Assembly (NCBI GenBank): GCA_036365515.1
Contig: CM070873.1
Location: forward strand, 85,147,948 to 85,211,947
DNA length: 64,000 nucleotides
Direction of reading: 5' to 3'
Source: Torymus aiolomorphi
Taxonomy: Eukaryota; Arthropoda; Insecta; Hymenoptera; Torymidae
The notes beneath the pieces were generated by a model. The model was not told where the DNA came from. It ran no database searches and saw only the letters and a list, made by a program, of their open reading frames with translations. Each line of letters begins with the position of its first letter. Position 1 is the first letter of the stretch. Below are positions 34,359-45,828 of this stretch, piece after piece. A program made the position numbers and the translations under genes.

Positions 34359-35469
34359 TCACGTGTTTTGTACCTCTGCAAACTTTATAATTTTCTTAGC
34401 CGGACGTATTAGAACATTGGTAGCTGTTTTTACTTCTACAACGCATACTTCACCATCAGAATCGGGAAACGTTTTTATAATCAAGCCTTTTTTCCACGCA
34501 TTTCTCGGCATTTGATTATCTGCGATTAAAACTAAATCGCCGACTTTTAATGGCGCGTCAGAATTAAACCACTTTTTGCGAGGTAATAGTGTCGGCAAGT
34601 ACTCGCGAATCCAGCGACGCCAAAAAGCACTTGCAAAGTGTTGTGCTAATCGCCACTGCTTTCTTAAATATGTTAACTGATAATCATATCGCGTTAACTG
34701 TACGGATCCAGAGGAAGATCCCAACAAAAATTGATTTTGAGATAACGGTTCATTGTCTCGCGGGTCCAGAGAAACATGCGTCGACGGTCTAGAATTAACT
34801 GAGTGCTCTACTTCAGCTAAGACTGTGAGTAAAGTTTCTTCGCTTGGTGCGTGTTCTTTTAAAATGAAATATAATGCTTCCTTTACTGATCTTATCAACC
34901 TTTTCCAAGCACCATCCATATGAGAAGCTGTTGGAGGATTAAAATGCCACTCAAAATTATTTTTAAGGGCAAAACATGACTGTTGTTCATTATTTAAATT
35001 TTTTATCGCTTGTCTCATTTCTTGATTTGCTCCTTTAAAATTAGTGCTGTTATCGCTAAATAATTTTTGAGGAAAACTACTCCTAGCTGCGAATCTTGGT
35101 ATTGCCATGATAGTCGAATCTGTGCTTAAACTGTGCTAGCTCTAGGTGTATCGCGCTTACTGTCATGCATGTAAATAATACGCCCCACCGTTTCTCCCTT
35201 CTACGCCCGATTTTTACCGTGATCGGGCCAAAATAATCAATGCCGCAATATGTGAACGGTCTCAAGCTGTATCCTAAATGAGCAGGGGGAAGATTTGCCA
35301 TTTTTACATTGGGGGGTTGAGCGCGTAAAATTCTGCATATACTACATTTATTTATTATAGAGCGCAAGCTTTTACGCAAGCCCAAAATCCAGTACGGCCG
35401 TTGGATTTCATTAACGACAGTTTCATGCTCTTTATGAAAATACTTTTCGTGATGATATTTTATTAATAA
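34359..35469 (-). pseudogene. BEL/Pao integrase (H2C2 finger, core and DUF5641-like tail)
   Basis: The upstream segment (35469-35083) has a His-x4-His pattern (HKEHE region) and CSIC cysteine pair of the H2C2 zinc finger, then GIDYFGPITV with the first core Asp. After a frame change near 35105 the second segment has FSDNSTNFKG, with the second core Asp. At the position where BEL integrases normally read Trp-Glu-Arg the sequence reads Trp-Lys-Arg (DGAWKRLIRSVK), so the third catalytic acid is replaced. The C-terminal part (WRLAQHFASAFWRRW and PLKVGDLVLIADNQMPR) matches the DUF5641-like domain. Integrase inserts the element's cDNA into chromosomes; this copy cannot. Confidence 0.85.
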
Positions 35470-36015
35470 CACAGCCACACAAAAAAAAGAAAAGGTTCTG
35501 TACTTTAGATCGGACTATCATGTGTATTTTTGCCTCCTAAGTATGATTCCAAGGTCAGAATTCGTCCACCACGTCTGAATTTGGAGATATCATTAGGTAT
35601 AAGATTTTTGAGATATCTTAAAAAACAAAGTAAAAACAATTTTTTTGTTAATCTTTTCTACAAAACAAGAGATACAACGGAGATCTGAATATGTAAATTT
35701 CGAGATAAAAATAAAGAATTTGATTTTAAGAGATATGTGCGATTTTACAAAATTCAGGTATTTAGAGGGATGGTGTAAAGTTGGTTTTGAAGAGCGCAAA
35801 CAATGCTACATTGTTTTGTAGAAAAGATTAACAAAAAAAATTGTTTTTACATTGTTTTTTAAGATATCTCAAAAATCGTATACCTAATGATATCTCCAAA
35901 TTCAGACGTAGTGGACGAATTTTGACCTTGGAATCATACTTAGGGGGCCAAAATACACCGAGATATGGTAGTCCGATCTAAAGTACAGAACCTTTTCTTT
36001 TTTTGTAGGGCTGTG
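35470..36015. mobile_element. 546-bp MITE inserted in the BEL integrase, TAA target duplication
   Basis: Ends are CACAGCC and GGCTGTG, with arms of about 170 bp that are near-identical inverse copies (AAAAGGTTCTGTACTTTAGA and complement). TAA flanks both sides (35467-35469 and 36016-36018). The BEL reading frame is consistent on the two sides once the element and one TAA are ignored, so the pre-insertion site is defined. A 3-bp duplication suggests a PIF/Harbinger- or CACTA-like mobiliser; CACAG ends lean to neither with certainty. Confidence 0.9.
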
Positions 36016-36086
36016 TAATTGAACAGCTTCATACTTCGTATTTAAAATAACGGGCTGAAATTTTTGCCGAGTTTCGGGGTTACGCT

Positions 36087-37486
36087 CTACACGGCTCGCA
36101 ACTCGCAGCAGATTATGCTCATCAAGAATAAGAGATAGGGAAATAATGGACTTTCGCGTGGCAGAGCTTTTGAGTGTTTTAAAGCTTTTATTTCTTGGCT
36201 AAATGAAAGTTTTTGAACTTCACGTACCCACAATTTCTCGACATAAATTTGACGGTCTAAATCTGTATAATCATTAAAAACATGAAGCCATCTATCCGCT
36301 GCTTCTAAGATGCGCGCAGTTCCACGTATGAGTCGAAACCAGGAAGAAAATCTTGTGTGGTCGGGCAAAATGACAGATAAACTACTAGACGAGGTTGTAA
36401 TATTGCATATTACGTTTTTTCTTACCTCGTCACAACCAACATCTGCTGGTTTATCGTTTTTATTTTGAATAGGCCATTCATTTTCATTTTTATGGAGGAA
36501 GGACGTATCTATAAACCATCGATTGTTATTTTGCAAAACGTCTGAGGACCATTTAGTAGCATCGTCCGCGAGGTTTTCACGACTCAACACACATCTCCAC
36601 TCAGAAATATCCGTTTCCTCGCTAATCTCACCTAATCGATTCATTACGAAAGTTTTATACGTACGCGGATCCGTTGTAATCTATTACAAACAGATTGCGA
36701 GTCTGACCAAAATGTACGTTGATTTACTTGAAATTCGTGTTCTTTCAAAATTGTTTTAGCAAGTCTTATGCCTAACAGTGCTACCTGTAATTCAAGTCGC
36801 GGAATAGTAAATGGTTTCAATAGCGCAACTCTACTTTTTGCTGCCACTATAGCCGTATGTAAATCGTCGTTATCGAAAACAAAACGCCAATACGCGACAG
36901 CGGCGTAAACTTTTTTGCTCGCGTCACAAAAAACGTGCAATTCAATAGAACGTACTATATTTTTACTAAGGTTATAACAACGACGAATTTGACACGACAT
37001 TACTTTTCCTAGTTCTCTTAACCAAAATTTCCAGCGCTCGAAATCACAATCGCTTATCTTTTCGTCCCATTTAACATGACTTGCCCAAATATCCTGCATT
37101 AAAATACGAGCTTGAATAGTAAGCGGCGAAAGAAATCCTAGAGGATCAAACACTGACATAGTCGCGCTTAAAAACTCCCTTTTACTCGGTTTTCGATCCC
37201 CTTTCCTTATGTCGTTCGGGATTTTCGTTTCTCTGAATTTAAATGTAAAAACATCAGAGTCAGTTAACCATTGCAAACCCAACACGCGTTCTTCCTCTTT
37301 ACCAATATTCGCTAAGCTCACCGATTCATTTGAATTCTCAGTTTCATTTAAAACTTTCAATATACTCGGTTCATTGCTTGCCCAGCCATGACTTTCCCAA
37401 TTAGCAGCACCATTTATTAGTTTAACTTTACATACGCGTTTCCCGGCTTCGCTTAGTATTTTACAGCTGTCTAAAAAATCATCCAT
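36087..37486 (-). pseudogene. BEL/Pao RT C-terminal part and RNase H
   Basis: The 37486-36644 frame begins at the MDDFLDS end of the polymerase YxDD motif, continues through SVFDPLGFLSPLTIQAR (a Pao hallmark), HVFCDASKKVYAAVAYW (RNase H Asp), RLELQVALLGIRLA and TFWSDSQSV. After a frameshift near 36644-36660 the 36644-36087 frame carries the RNase H end (LSRENLADDATKW) and the linker towards integrase (LIRGTARILEAADRW). The order and motifs fit the polyprotein expected of BEL elements. Frameshifts make it inactive. Confidence 0.85.
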
Positions 37487-37498
37487 ATAGCAATTATT

Positions 37499-38109
37499 TT
37501 AAATGCTTTTCACGGAATCAGGATATACCGATGCATACGTTTCAGCATTTTTATCTTTTATGAATAAAGCAGAGCAAGGCGAAGACGTAGCGCCAAATAA
37601 AAGTGAAGTCATAACGTACTCATGAGGTTCGATCGACCTATCATTCCCTCGCCATAAAAATCTTTGAGCGTCTTGATCCTCTTTCCTAATATTTATTTTC
37701 AACAACATATTGCGCACGTCTGCTTTAATTGCAATACGATATTGTCTAAAACGCATTAAGGCGGTCTTACATCTATAGGCCTTTCTGGCCAAAATTACCT
37801 AAAAAGAAGATAAAAATTATTATAATAAAATAATCAAAATATATTGTAAATATGACTTATTTTGAATAAAATGAGCTAAGGCAGAGGTCCTGTAAGTGAT
37901 TCTAGTAAATCTGGTCCCGCCAGCAACAAATCATTAAAGCTCACTGACTGTGACGTTGCAGCAGCATCAAAAACTAACCTAACTTTCCCAGGCTTATTAA
38001 CATTTTGCACCCCGAAATACGGAAGATACCACACGCGGCCTTGTGGTGGATTATCTATTTTCATAGCAAAACTATTGTCTACAAGGCGATTCATCTCTTT
38101 AGTATACAT
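37499..38109 (-). pseudogene. BEL/Pao reverse transcriptase N-terminal part
   Basis: The 38109-37876 frame has GRVWYLPYFGVQN and KVRLVFDAAATSQSVSFNDLL, the conserved RT fingers of BEL elements. After about 75-130 bp of foreign A/T-rich sequence the 37792-37499 frame resumes with RFRQYRIAIKADVRNMLLKI, QRFLWRG and MTSLLFGATSSPCSALF. A T-rich run ending TTTTTAG on the minus strand resembles a splice acceptor, but no matching donor is present. A frameshift separates this from the YxDD-containing segment. Confidence 0.8.
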
Positions 38110-38233
38110 TTCGGCATATTGCGCGTCGCGATCAAGCTTTCGTTCAAGAAGTCTGAGTCGATTTAAGGCATTTATTTTACTCGCCGGAATAAAATTTATT
38201 TTCTCTTTCCATAGTAAGCCTACTTCCCACCCT

Positions 38234-38827
38234 TTATTTACGCGATAAACTTAAACAGTGCATCGTGTTACTCGAAATTTTGCCATGAATCGACCAACCT
38301 AAAAAACATCGAGAAAGAATAAATTGTGTTTGTTTTAACTCACGAATTTCTGTTGAAACAATCAATTGACAAAAATCTTGTCCGATCAAAATATCAGGGG
38401 TGGTTACGTAAGACTTTATTGTAATGCACGTCTCTTTTTCACAGTAATTGCAAATTTCAGATGATAAGGTAAGTAGAGGAAGCGCAAGTTCTTTGACAAC
38501 CAAAATATCGTTTAAAATGTAAGAAGCAGTGTCGCATTCAACTTTGACATTTACTTTTTGAGTGCTCATTTTAATAGGCTCAGTTTGACCTACAGTTCTA
38601 AGCGCTATGTTTGTAAAGGTGCCTGATATTCCGAGTTTCTTAACTATACTTTCATTAATCAACGTTACGGCAGATCCTTCATCAAGTAATGCGTGAATGA
38701 ATTTATTTGTTTTCCGACCTATTACTCGCAGAGGAATAACTATTAAAAGGACAGTTTTATGTAGTTCATGAGAATTTTTATTGATTAAAACAGAAACTTC
38801 ATTACAATTCGACGTATTTTGCGGCAC
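38234..38827 (-). pseudogene. BEL/Pao aspartic protease
   Basis: ALLDEGSAVTLIN carries the active-site Asp in the DxG context usual for BEL proteases, followed by hydrophobic strands and PDILIGQDFCQLI, the flap/dimer region. The open segment is about 200 residues. Just upstream (about 38990-38880) lies a double zinc knuckle (CFNCLLKGHGRKNC and CNLCNRKHYSLLH) in a compatible frame. The enzyme would process the polyprotein in virus-like particles. Confidence 0.82.
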
Positions 38828-39057
38828 TGCGGTACCACTAGAAATTTTAGGAATACGCGACTTTCGTTTCTCTTCAAAGCGCGGCGAAAAATGTAAAAGG
38901 CTGTAGTGTTTACGGTTACACAGATTACAACGATTCTGCGAAGTACAATTTTTGCGCCCGTGTCCCTTTAATAAACAATTAAAGCATAATTCATGTTTTT
39001 TAGCTAATTTTCATCGCTCTCACATCGGCTCATTCAAAAAATGTGTACACGTTGTGA

Positions 39058-39720
39058 TCAGATGTTTATGCCCATATTAACGCAGCATACATTAACATTG
39101 TCTACATCTACTGAATTTTCTATTTCACAAGTATTTGTAGCTAAAACAACCTTTTGATTCGTCGACCGAGTATTTCGATTATTTTGAGATTTACCAGAAC
39201 TTTGTTGACTATGTAAACCGACAATACCTGCTTCAACTGCAACTTCAGTCTCGCGAATCATAAACGCAGCTATCTTTTCTAAAGGAGCTGTACCATTTCC
39301 TTTCGCAGCCGCATAACGAGCATAATCTCGTAACATAGAAGCAGGTATCTTTTCAAAAATTTCTTTAGTAAATTCCGGGCTGTATAAATAACCAATACTA
39401 AATCAATTTTTCCAGAGTCAATATGCGGTAATTCTTTAATATTATTTACAATTTTTTCCAAAATTACATCAGTATTACCGAACCTTAATCCTAATGTACC
39501 CATAATATCTTGCACACTATTCCCCGAAGCAAAAAGGGGCTTCGTGGCTTCTTTGGCGTCGCCTTTTAAAGCTTCAAATAACCGCGTTATATTTTCTTTT
39601 TCAGTATAAGCACTCAACTCGGCAGAAAAATCAAACGATTGCTTAAAACGCAGCCAATCTAATGAATCGCCCGAGAAAGCCGGTAAATTTTCTATTAAAT
39701 TTGCGATTCAGATAAGTTGT
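39058..39720 (-). pseudogene. BEL/Pao gag (DUF1759-like)
   Basis: The frame at 39617-39279 has YTEKENITRLFEALKGDAKE and SVQDIMGTLGLRFGN, typical of the DUF1759 region of Pao gag proteins; upstream codons to about 39700 read ENLPAFSGDSLDWLRFKQSF in the same frame. An in-frame stop lies just before, so the N-terminus is lost. A frame change near 39330 leads to the 39336-39058 segment (YARYAAAKGNGTAPLEKIAAFM). It forms the particle core in intact elements. Confidence 0.8.
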
Positions 39721-39925
39721 ATTTGCGCTCATAATACTTATTTCTTTAATCCTATTGTAAAAAGGAGATAGCGATTATTATCAAATTAAAGTTTACAGAG
39801 CCAACTTCAGAGCGTTATTAAAAAATTTCATTGGCTAATACAGTAGGTAAGACAGGTTAGTGTGCAGGCGCGCGTAGCGCGCTCTACTTTGGAATCTAGT
39901 TGAAGATAAATTTTTGAGAAGGTTC

Positions 39926-40422
39926 TGTTATATTCTTCATTTGATAATAACAAATATCGTTTATTAGGTTGCAATATTTATTTACACAAAATTTTGAGTC
40001 GAGATAGAATACACAAGATCGTTGCCGCACGCACAATAATCAACATTCACACACACTCTCACGCATGCGTATGTTCCGAAATACAATGACGACTGTGTCG
40101 TCGTGTCAAAATACGCATCCGAACTTATATTAAACTTCGCGACTCGAGGTCGTACCTGTCGTGTTAGACTTCGCTAATTACAGCGAGGCGTGGAATTGGA
40201 GCGACGTGGCCGAGGACGGGTGGGCCTCACATTACTCTGCGTATAGACGTATACCCTTGAATGGTTGCGCGTTGTCCAAACCAATTTGCTCCGGCGGCGA
40301 TAACCTGGTGCGCGTTATAACCGCACGCCGAGAAAGTCCTCGTCACGTCTCCTTCGTGGTATATGACAGAAATGCCCCGATGGGATAATTTGCTGCGCCT
40401 GGCTCTCGGTAACGGCGTTACA
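39926..40422 (-). mobile_element. Possible LTR of another retrotransposon
   Basis: On the minus strand a block begins TGTAACGCCGTTACC and ends GAATATAACA, with a TATAAG motif about two thirds of the way along and two AATAAA signals near the end, all as expected for an LTR. No target duplication or partner LTR was found. The TGTAACG start is the same 7-mer that begins the Gypsy LTR at 59673. It might instead be a 5' LTR for the BEL element, but it does not resemble the putative 3' LTR at 33868-34336. Confidence 0.35.
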
Positions 40423-40639
40423 ACTGCGTTCCGATATATTTGTCGCTTGACTGCGACACGCTTTACTGTCCCAATATGACAAGCGTTGCTCGATCCTCGG
40501 CGTCTGGTCACGGCGTCAATCACAAGCGGTCTATTTGCTCGCGAATTCCTGCTCGCTAACATACCCGGCGTCTCTCTCTCCCTCCCACCAACTTTCAAAC
40601 AATACTCAGGCCCTATTGGCTAGTTACACACATAGACAC

Positions 40640-41199
40640 ATACATATATTCCCTATTTTCCTTACTCATCACATAAGCTTCCGTTACATTTTCTATCGCG
40701 TTCACTAAATGCGTTACAATATTTGTATTTTGCGGATTCGCGTCTAAACTCGGGATTTCGGTACTATTTCGCCACGGATTGTCACCTGTACGTAGAGGGG
40801 TGATATTGTCATAATAATAATCGCCTGCCTCATTTTCCGATGATCTGAGACTCTCGGAACGGTCTGGAGGACGCTCTCGATGACGAATCGCAGCATCAGG
40901 ATGGACGTTCCACGTAACGGGCGACGCCCGCGCATTGGTGATTCGACGAAGTCTTCTTCGGAAAACACAGGCTCCTCATCAAGGCCACGTTCAGTGGGAG
41001 TAAAGTGCGCTTTATGCGCGGTGGACTGACGCCCACGTGATCGAGCTGCAGTTTGAGGCTCACGCGTCGTGACCTCCGGGATACCGTCCTTTGGCGGTGG
41101 CAGCTCCTCGCGTTGGCGGCAGTCAGCTTTTGCAGAGCGCGACCCTCGCGCTGGCGGCTGACGCTCACGCGTCAAAATGGCTGGGCTAGTTTCCCGCAT
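40640..41199 (-). pseudogene. Uncertain retroelement-like open frame (gag-like?)
   Basis: A G+C-rich, Arg/Glu/Pro-rich minus-strand frame starts at an ATG at 41199 (MRETSPAILTRERQPPARG) and, after a frameshift near 40900, continues with acidic and Asn-rich sequence to about 40640. Composition and position upstream of the possible LTR suggest a retrotransposon gag N-terminus, but no motif proves it. It could also be unrelated G+C-rich DNA. Confidence 0.3.
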
Positions 41200-42060
41200 C
41201 GGCTAACAGATGACACTAGGATTACTATACAAATATTTAAAGTAACTAAAGTCTTTTTATTCCATTCATGCATAACAATTTTATTTTTACATTCATTATT
41301 TATTTATTTTTTGTTAATAATTGTTACATACATAGGAGGAGTTCCTCTTATCGTGAAGCGACATTGTACCAAGCGAATATTCCTCCTTCCATAAGGAGAT
41401 ATTCTCTTAGCACTATTTTTAACTGAATATCCTCCTCCGACAGGCAGATTCTCGTCGGTACAGAAAGATCGTTTTCTGAGTGTATGATATACCGAACAAA
41501 AGCCAATGATCCAGATATACCACGGAGACTTAATAAAATTTCTACTTCTCAAACAGTTTAGTACCAGCTTCATAATTGTTGTATATAGCCAATGAGCAAC
41601 ATCTAGGCCGAACCAATCCATACGCTCGAGGCGCTAATTCCCGACGAATCACTCAGCAAAATAAGTTATAGGTTCAAAACAGGCTGTAAAAAAGCATGTA
41701 GCTGTAGAAAACATAGTCTACCTATATCGCCTATATCATTATGAATGAAGACACGAAATGTGAAGAGAGTCGATTATTAGAATTACCTCGTGAAAATGAT
41801 GAAGGCGAAAAAGAAGCGAAACAAAATGTTACGTTATGTCTAAGCCTACGACGAGGGTATAACAAAACCCACGTCGCAATGACTATCGACATGTATCGTT
41901 ATGTGTGCTGCGCTAGATCCCCCCCTCCTCTTTTCTCGCGAATACCAAGAAAAATATATAAAATAAACCAAAATTGCTAATTTTCCTTTTGATGGCAGCT
42001 GATGACTTGAGGGCTCTGCCACTATAAGTTCAACTGGTTGAGTTGAATTTGTTTTGCTGG
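41200..42060. other. No gene seen
   Basis: Includes a plus-strand frame of 79 codons from 41741 that I do not recognise. No repeats of note. Confidence 0.4.
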
Positions 42061-42283
42061 ATCATTGGCCACCCCAAACACCCAGACCACGCATTCGATG
42101 CGTGGTCCAACACCTAGAGGCAAAAAACTATGCAGCGCATCACTTAATATTATCATCGGCTACCCCAAACCCCTGGAGCACGTATTAGATGCGCCCTAAT
42201 ATCTAAATGCAAAAAACTACGGAGCGCACCACCTAAACTTCATTATCGGCCACCACAAAGACCTAGACCGCGTATTCGATGCT
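42061..42283. repeat. 90-bp tandem repeat, about 2.5 units
   Basis: ATCATTGGCCACCCCAAAC recurs at 42061, 42152 and 42242 with spacings of 91 and 90 bp. Units also share GATGCG, GCAAAAAACTA and GGAGCGCA/GCAGCGCA blocks. Confidence 0.88.
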
Positions 42284-42469
42284 TTTAATTATCGATAGTT
42301 CGCCAACCATTGGCTAAACGTTCGTCAATATTTTAGTTAACGTTGGTAGCCATTTTAGTTGGGTTATTTTCTACCAGGCAACTACATTTGGATGATGAAA
42401 TTTTACACATTTATTACCTATATTGCATATAAAATGGTCTATAAATTTCAAGCTAATACATGAAGAAAT

Positions 42470-43968
42470 CATTTAGAAATTACGATTTTGAAAAAACGTA
42501 CAAACATTACAAGCTTAAATATCTCTAAAAATCATGAGCCAATTAATTTACCTAAAAAAAATTTACGATATATTTACACATAAATTCTACATCTCCGAAA
42601 AATTTCAACGTGATTAAACCAATTTTACTCTTGTTATCATGCGACAAAGAAAATGACTTTGTGAAATATAAAAATTTTAAATATTAAATATCTCAAAAAG
42701 TAATCATACGATCTTGACGAAAATTTACACAGATAGTGTCTATATTGCATACTGAATTGTCTATAAATTTGTAGCTGATACATCCAGCCGTTTTCGAGAA
42801 ATTACGATTTGAAAAAAAGGTTAAAAAAAATTAACCGCCCTGATAGAAATTGGTCCATTAAAAATGAACAGCAAAACAGAAACTGGCCATTGGAAATGGC
42901 TAGTTATTAGACACAAGTATAACGCTTTTTTTCATCAACTTCTCCCATTTTATGGAATGGCCCTAATCTCAAAATCTTCACATTAAAATTTCATAACAAT
43001 TTAATCACATATTGTAAAACATATACTCTTAACAGATAGTTTACCGGGATATAAATAAAATTTAGTAATCTTTGTACTATTTACAGCTTTATTCTATAAG
43101 ATATAAACCAAAATGATTATTTTGACTCTATCACTATCACTCATCGCCATAACAAATCGCTTGTTACTAGATTTTGAATAGCTTCATCAGCTAGCTATTT
43201 TAACTAGTTGCCAAATTAATAGATAGTACATTTGGACCATTTTTACAACCAATAAATGTGAAAAATAGGTTGAAGAAATCGTTACACATATTGTAGAAAA
43301 CTGGAGTCCATTTTTTTGACATCTTGATTCAAACTAGCCATTTACTACCTAAAGAATGATTTCAATTTCTACCAGGGCTTAAATATCTCTGAAATTTATG
43401 GGCCAACCCTTTTACCCAAAGAACTCAACAGAAAGATATCCAAAATCTACTCAAAAACAAATTTCAAAGCAAATCAGCTAATTTTAGTCCCGTAATCGTT
43501 GAACAAACTCACTTCTGTCAGTTTTCGATTTTTTACTCAAAAACTAGTCGACGGAATTGATTGAAATTTTTAAATATTATAGCTATTTATATTCTGCATT
43601 ATCACGATTTTTTTCAAAACAATTTACCATTTAGTTTGGGAATTATAAACTTAAAAAAAACACGTTTTTGTGAAAAACAAAAGAACCGTAATAGCTAATA
43701 AAAATTTTTTTTGGAAAATATAGGTATTTTTATTAAAAAAAATGCAAAAATCAATTTTGCGAACATCGAAAATTCACCATAAAACAAAAAAGCATCAGCG
43801 AATCGAAAAATTGATTTTCTTCCCGAATACGGACAAAACAAAACATAAAAAATGAGCCCTGTCCGGTCGAAATCGATTGAGTAGATCCTGAGATACACAC
43901 ATCCATACAACATATGTTTCTAAAGCGATTTAACAAAACATAAAATGTTACTATTACAAAGATTCCTA
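42470..43968 (-). repeat. Hairpin/microsatellite family copy, minus orientation, split by a MITE
   Basis: Reverse complement of the copies at 32.1 and 45.6 kb: from right to left it carries the remnant of the terminal hairpin (GATTCCTA at 43961), TACTATTACAAAG, the TGAGATA(CACACATCC) microsatellite remnant, TCGATTGAGTAGATCCTGAG, AAAAGAACCGTAATAGCTA and AAATATCTCTGAAATTTATG. It is interrupted by the MITE at 42838-43377 and is directly joined at 43968 to the left arm of the next foldback. Confidence 0.85.
42838..43377. mobile_element. CCCTGRTAGAAAT-type MITE, 540 bp
   Basis: Ends CCCTGATAGAAATTGG and AATTTCTACCAGGG are inverse copies. It splits the surrounding repeat copy between its TTAACC and AAATATCTCTGAAAT blocks. 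Related ends occur at 44283/44377 and 56750/57004, and a half copy ends at about 42380. Confidence 0.85.
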
Positions 43969-45620
43969 GACTTTCTATCAGACTTGGCTCCAACTTTCGC
44001 TAGATCTGGCATACAAAAGCCAGACTTAACTCCAGATTTGTTACCAGACTTTCTTCGGACATTGCTAGGTCTGACATATCTCAGCCAGACTTACAATTAG
44101 TGTCAGACTTTCTGCCAGATTTCAGATGAGTTTAAAAAAGATAGCCTCAAAAGTGACGCTCGATCTCTGTACTTATAGAACCATTATGCAGCAAATTCGA
44201 GCTTCCAGTATTCTCGGTGATTTACTCCAGAAAGCTGATGGGAGGACGTCAATGGTGGCGAGTAATTTCCGTTTAGAAACCTTGGTAGAAAATTAACCAT
44301 AAGTTGGCCAGAATATGCTTAACCAGCATATGGCTTAGCCATATTCTGGCCAACTTATGATTAATTTTCTAACAGGGAATTCGAGAAGTTATAAAACTAC
44401 TTATTGTAGCTGATAGGAGAGTAACTAATTGCTGTACCTGCAAAAATAAAAAATAAAAATACACAAAGCATTTGTTCGAAAATTTGTAGGAAAATGCATA
44501 TAAAACTGAGATTACAATCTAGTGATGAGTATAAAAAATAATGTAGAAGAATCAAGGAAAGTAGGTTAGTTTGTTTACTATGTGTATTTAAAAATGGACG
44601 AAATACTTATCTGAAAATGATATCTCCTTCTGTAGATATATAGGCCTCCATATCACTAGCAATGTCCATTTTGTGTACATTAAGTATTTAATATTCTAAG
44701 AAGGGGAAATTTGTAAAATTATAAATTCTGAAAATTCTCCGTCATTGCAGTAGAAACATACTTGAAGCTGTTGCTATGATAACCGTGAGGCTAGTCGATA
44801 CTCTTTTTATATATGTCACTGAGTTCGTTCCCGCATAAACATTTTGTGGAATAAATAATTTCGTATGTGGCTTATGTTGAATAACCCCTTATTAATATAA
44901 TTAAGAATTTTAAAACTGAAAATAAGCATCGCTAGGAGTACAAAAATTGCAGATCTACAGAAGAATGGAGATACTATTTTCAGATATGTATTTCGTTCAT
45001 TTTTTAAATACACATAGTAAACAAACTAACCTGCTTTCCTTGATTTCTCTACATTACTTTTTATACTCATCACTACATTATAATCTTAGTTTTATATGCA
45101 TTTTTCTACAAATTTTCGAACAAATTCTTTGTGTATTTTTTATTTTTGCAGGTACAGCAATTAGTTGCTCTCCTATCAGCTACAATAAGCAGTTTTATAA
45201 CTTCTCGAACTTCTAAACGGAAATTACTTGCCATCATTGACGTCCCCCCATCAGTTTTCTGGAGTAAAACACCGAGAATACTGGAAGCTCGAATTTGCTG
45301 CATAATGTTTCTATAAGTACAGAGATCGAGCGTCACCCTTGAGGCTATCTTTTCTAAACTCATCTGAAAGTCTGGCAGAAAGACTAGCACTAAGTCTGGC
45401 TGAGATATGCCAGACCTAGCAACGGTCAGAAGAAAGTCTAGTAATAAATCTGGAGTTAAGTCTGGCTTTTGTATGCCAGACCTAGCGAAAGGTGGGACCA
45501 AGTTTGGTAGAAAGTCTAGCATTAAGTATGGCTCAAGTAGTCTGGCAAAAAAGTGGCCGTAGCCAGATTTACGCCAGACTTATAGAGTCAAACTTGTACT
45601 AGACTTGCGCCAGACTAAAT
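43969..45620. mobile_element. Foldback element with degenerate CCAGACTT repeats in its arms
   Basis: Left arm (about 43970-44640) and right arm (about 44950-45600) are inverse copies. The outer parts of both arms are built of repeated AAGTCTGGC/GCCAGACTT motifs about 30-40 bp apart; the inner parts pair around GAACTTCT, GCAGGTACAGCAATTAGTTG and TAGTTTGTTTACTATGTG. No coding segment. Hairpin/microsatellite copies abut both sides in opposite orientation, so the palindrome extends from about 42.47 to 46.6 kb. Confidence 0.88.
44280..44379. mobile_element. 100-bp MITE inserted in the left foldback arm only
   Basis: Ends are CCTTGGTAGAAAATTAACC and TTAATTTTCTAACAGGG with inner pairing around AAGTTGGCCAGAATATGC. 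The right arm of the foldback (around 45210) lacks it and shows the uninterrupted sequence, so the insertion is younger than the arms. Confidence 0.88.
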
Positions 45621-45623
45621 TTT

Positions 45624-45743
45624 GCTTCCTCCTAGAGGAAGCTTTGTGATAGTAATTTTTTGAGTTGTTGTAAAAACATGTTATAAGTGTTATTGGAGGT
45701 GTTAGGAATCAAAATACATGATTTTTGAAAAATGTCTGAATGG

Positions 45744-45828
<85 letters not shown>

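Larger units (their letters stand above)
34337..39720 (-). mobile_element. BEL/Pao LTR retrotransposon, internal region, decayed
   Basis: On the minus strand the order is gag (DUF1759-like), double zinc knuckle, aspartic protease, reverse transcriptase, Pao-type RNase H, integrase with H2C2 finger and C-terminal DUF5641-like domain. This is the canonical order and content of BEL/Pao. It is interrupted by a MITE at 35470-36015, an A/T-rich insertion near 37.80-37.87 kb inside the RT, and several frameshifts. The 5' end stops inside gag with an upstream in-frame stop, and no convincing 5' LTR is seen. It is a dead genomic relic. Confidence 0.88.

Noticed and set aside
37795..37875. Intron in the BEL reverse transcriptase
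   Set aside because: A good T-rich AG acceptor is present on the minus strand, but there is no GT donor at the other end; more likely an insertion.
41741..41980. 79-codon plus-strand frame
   Set aside because: No family resemblance; the downstream C-rich tract and A/T-rich end look non-coding.
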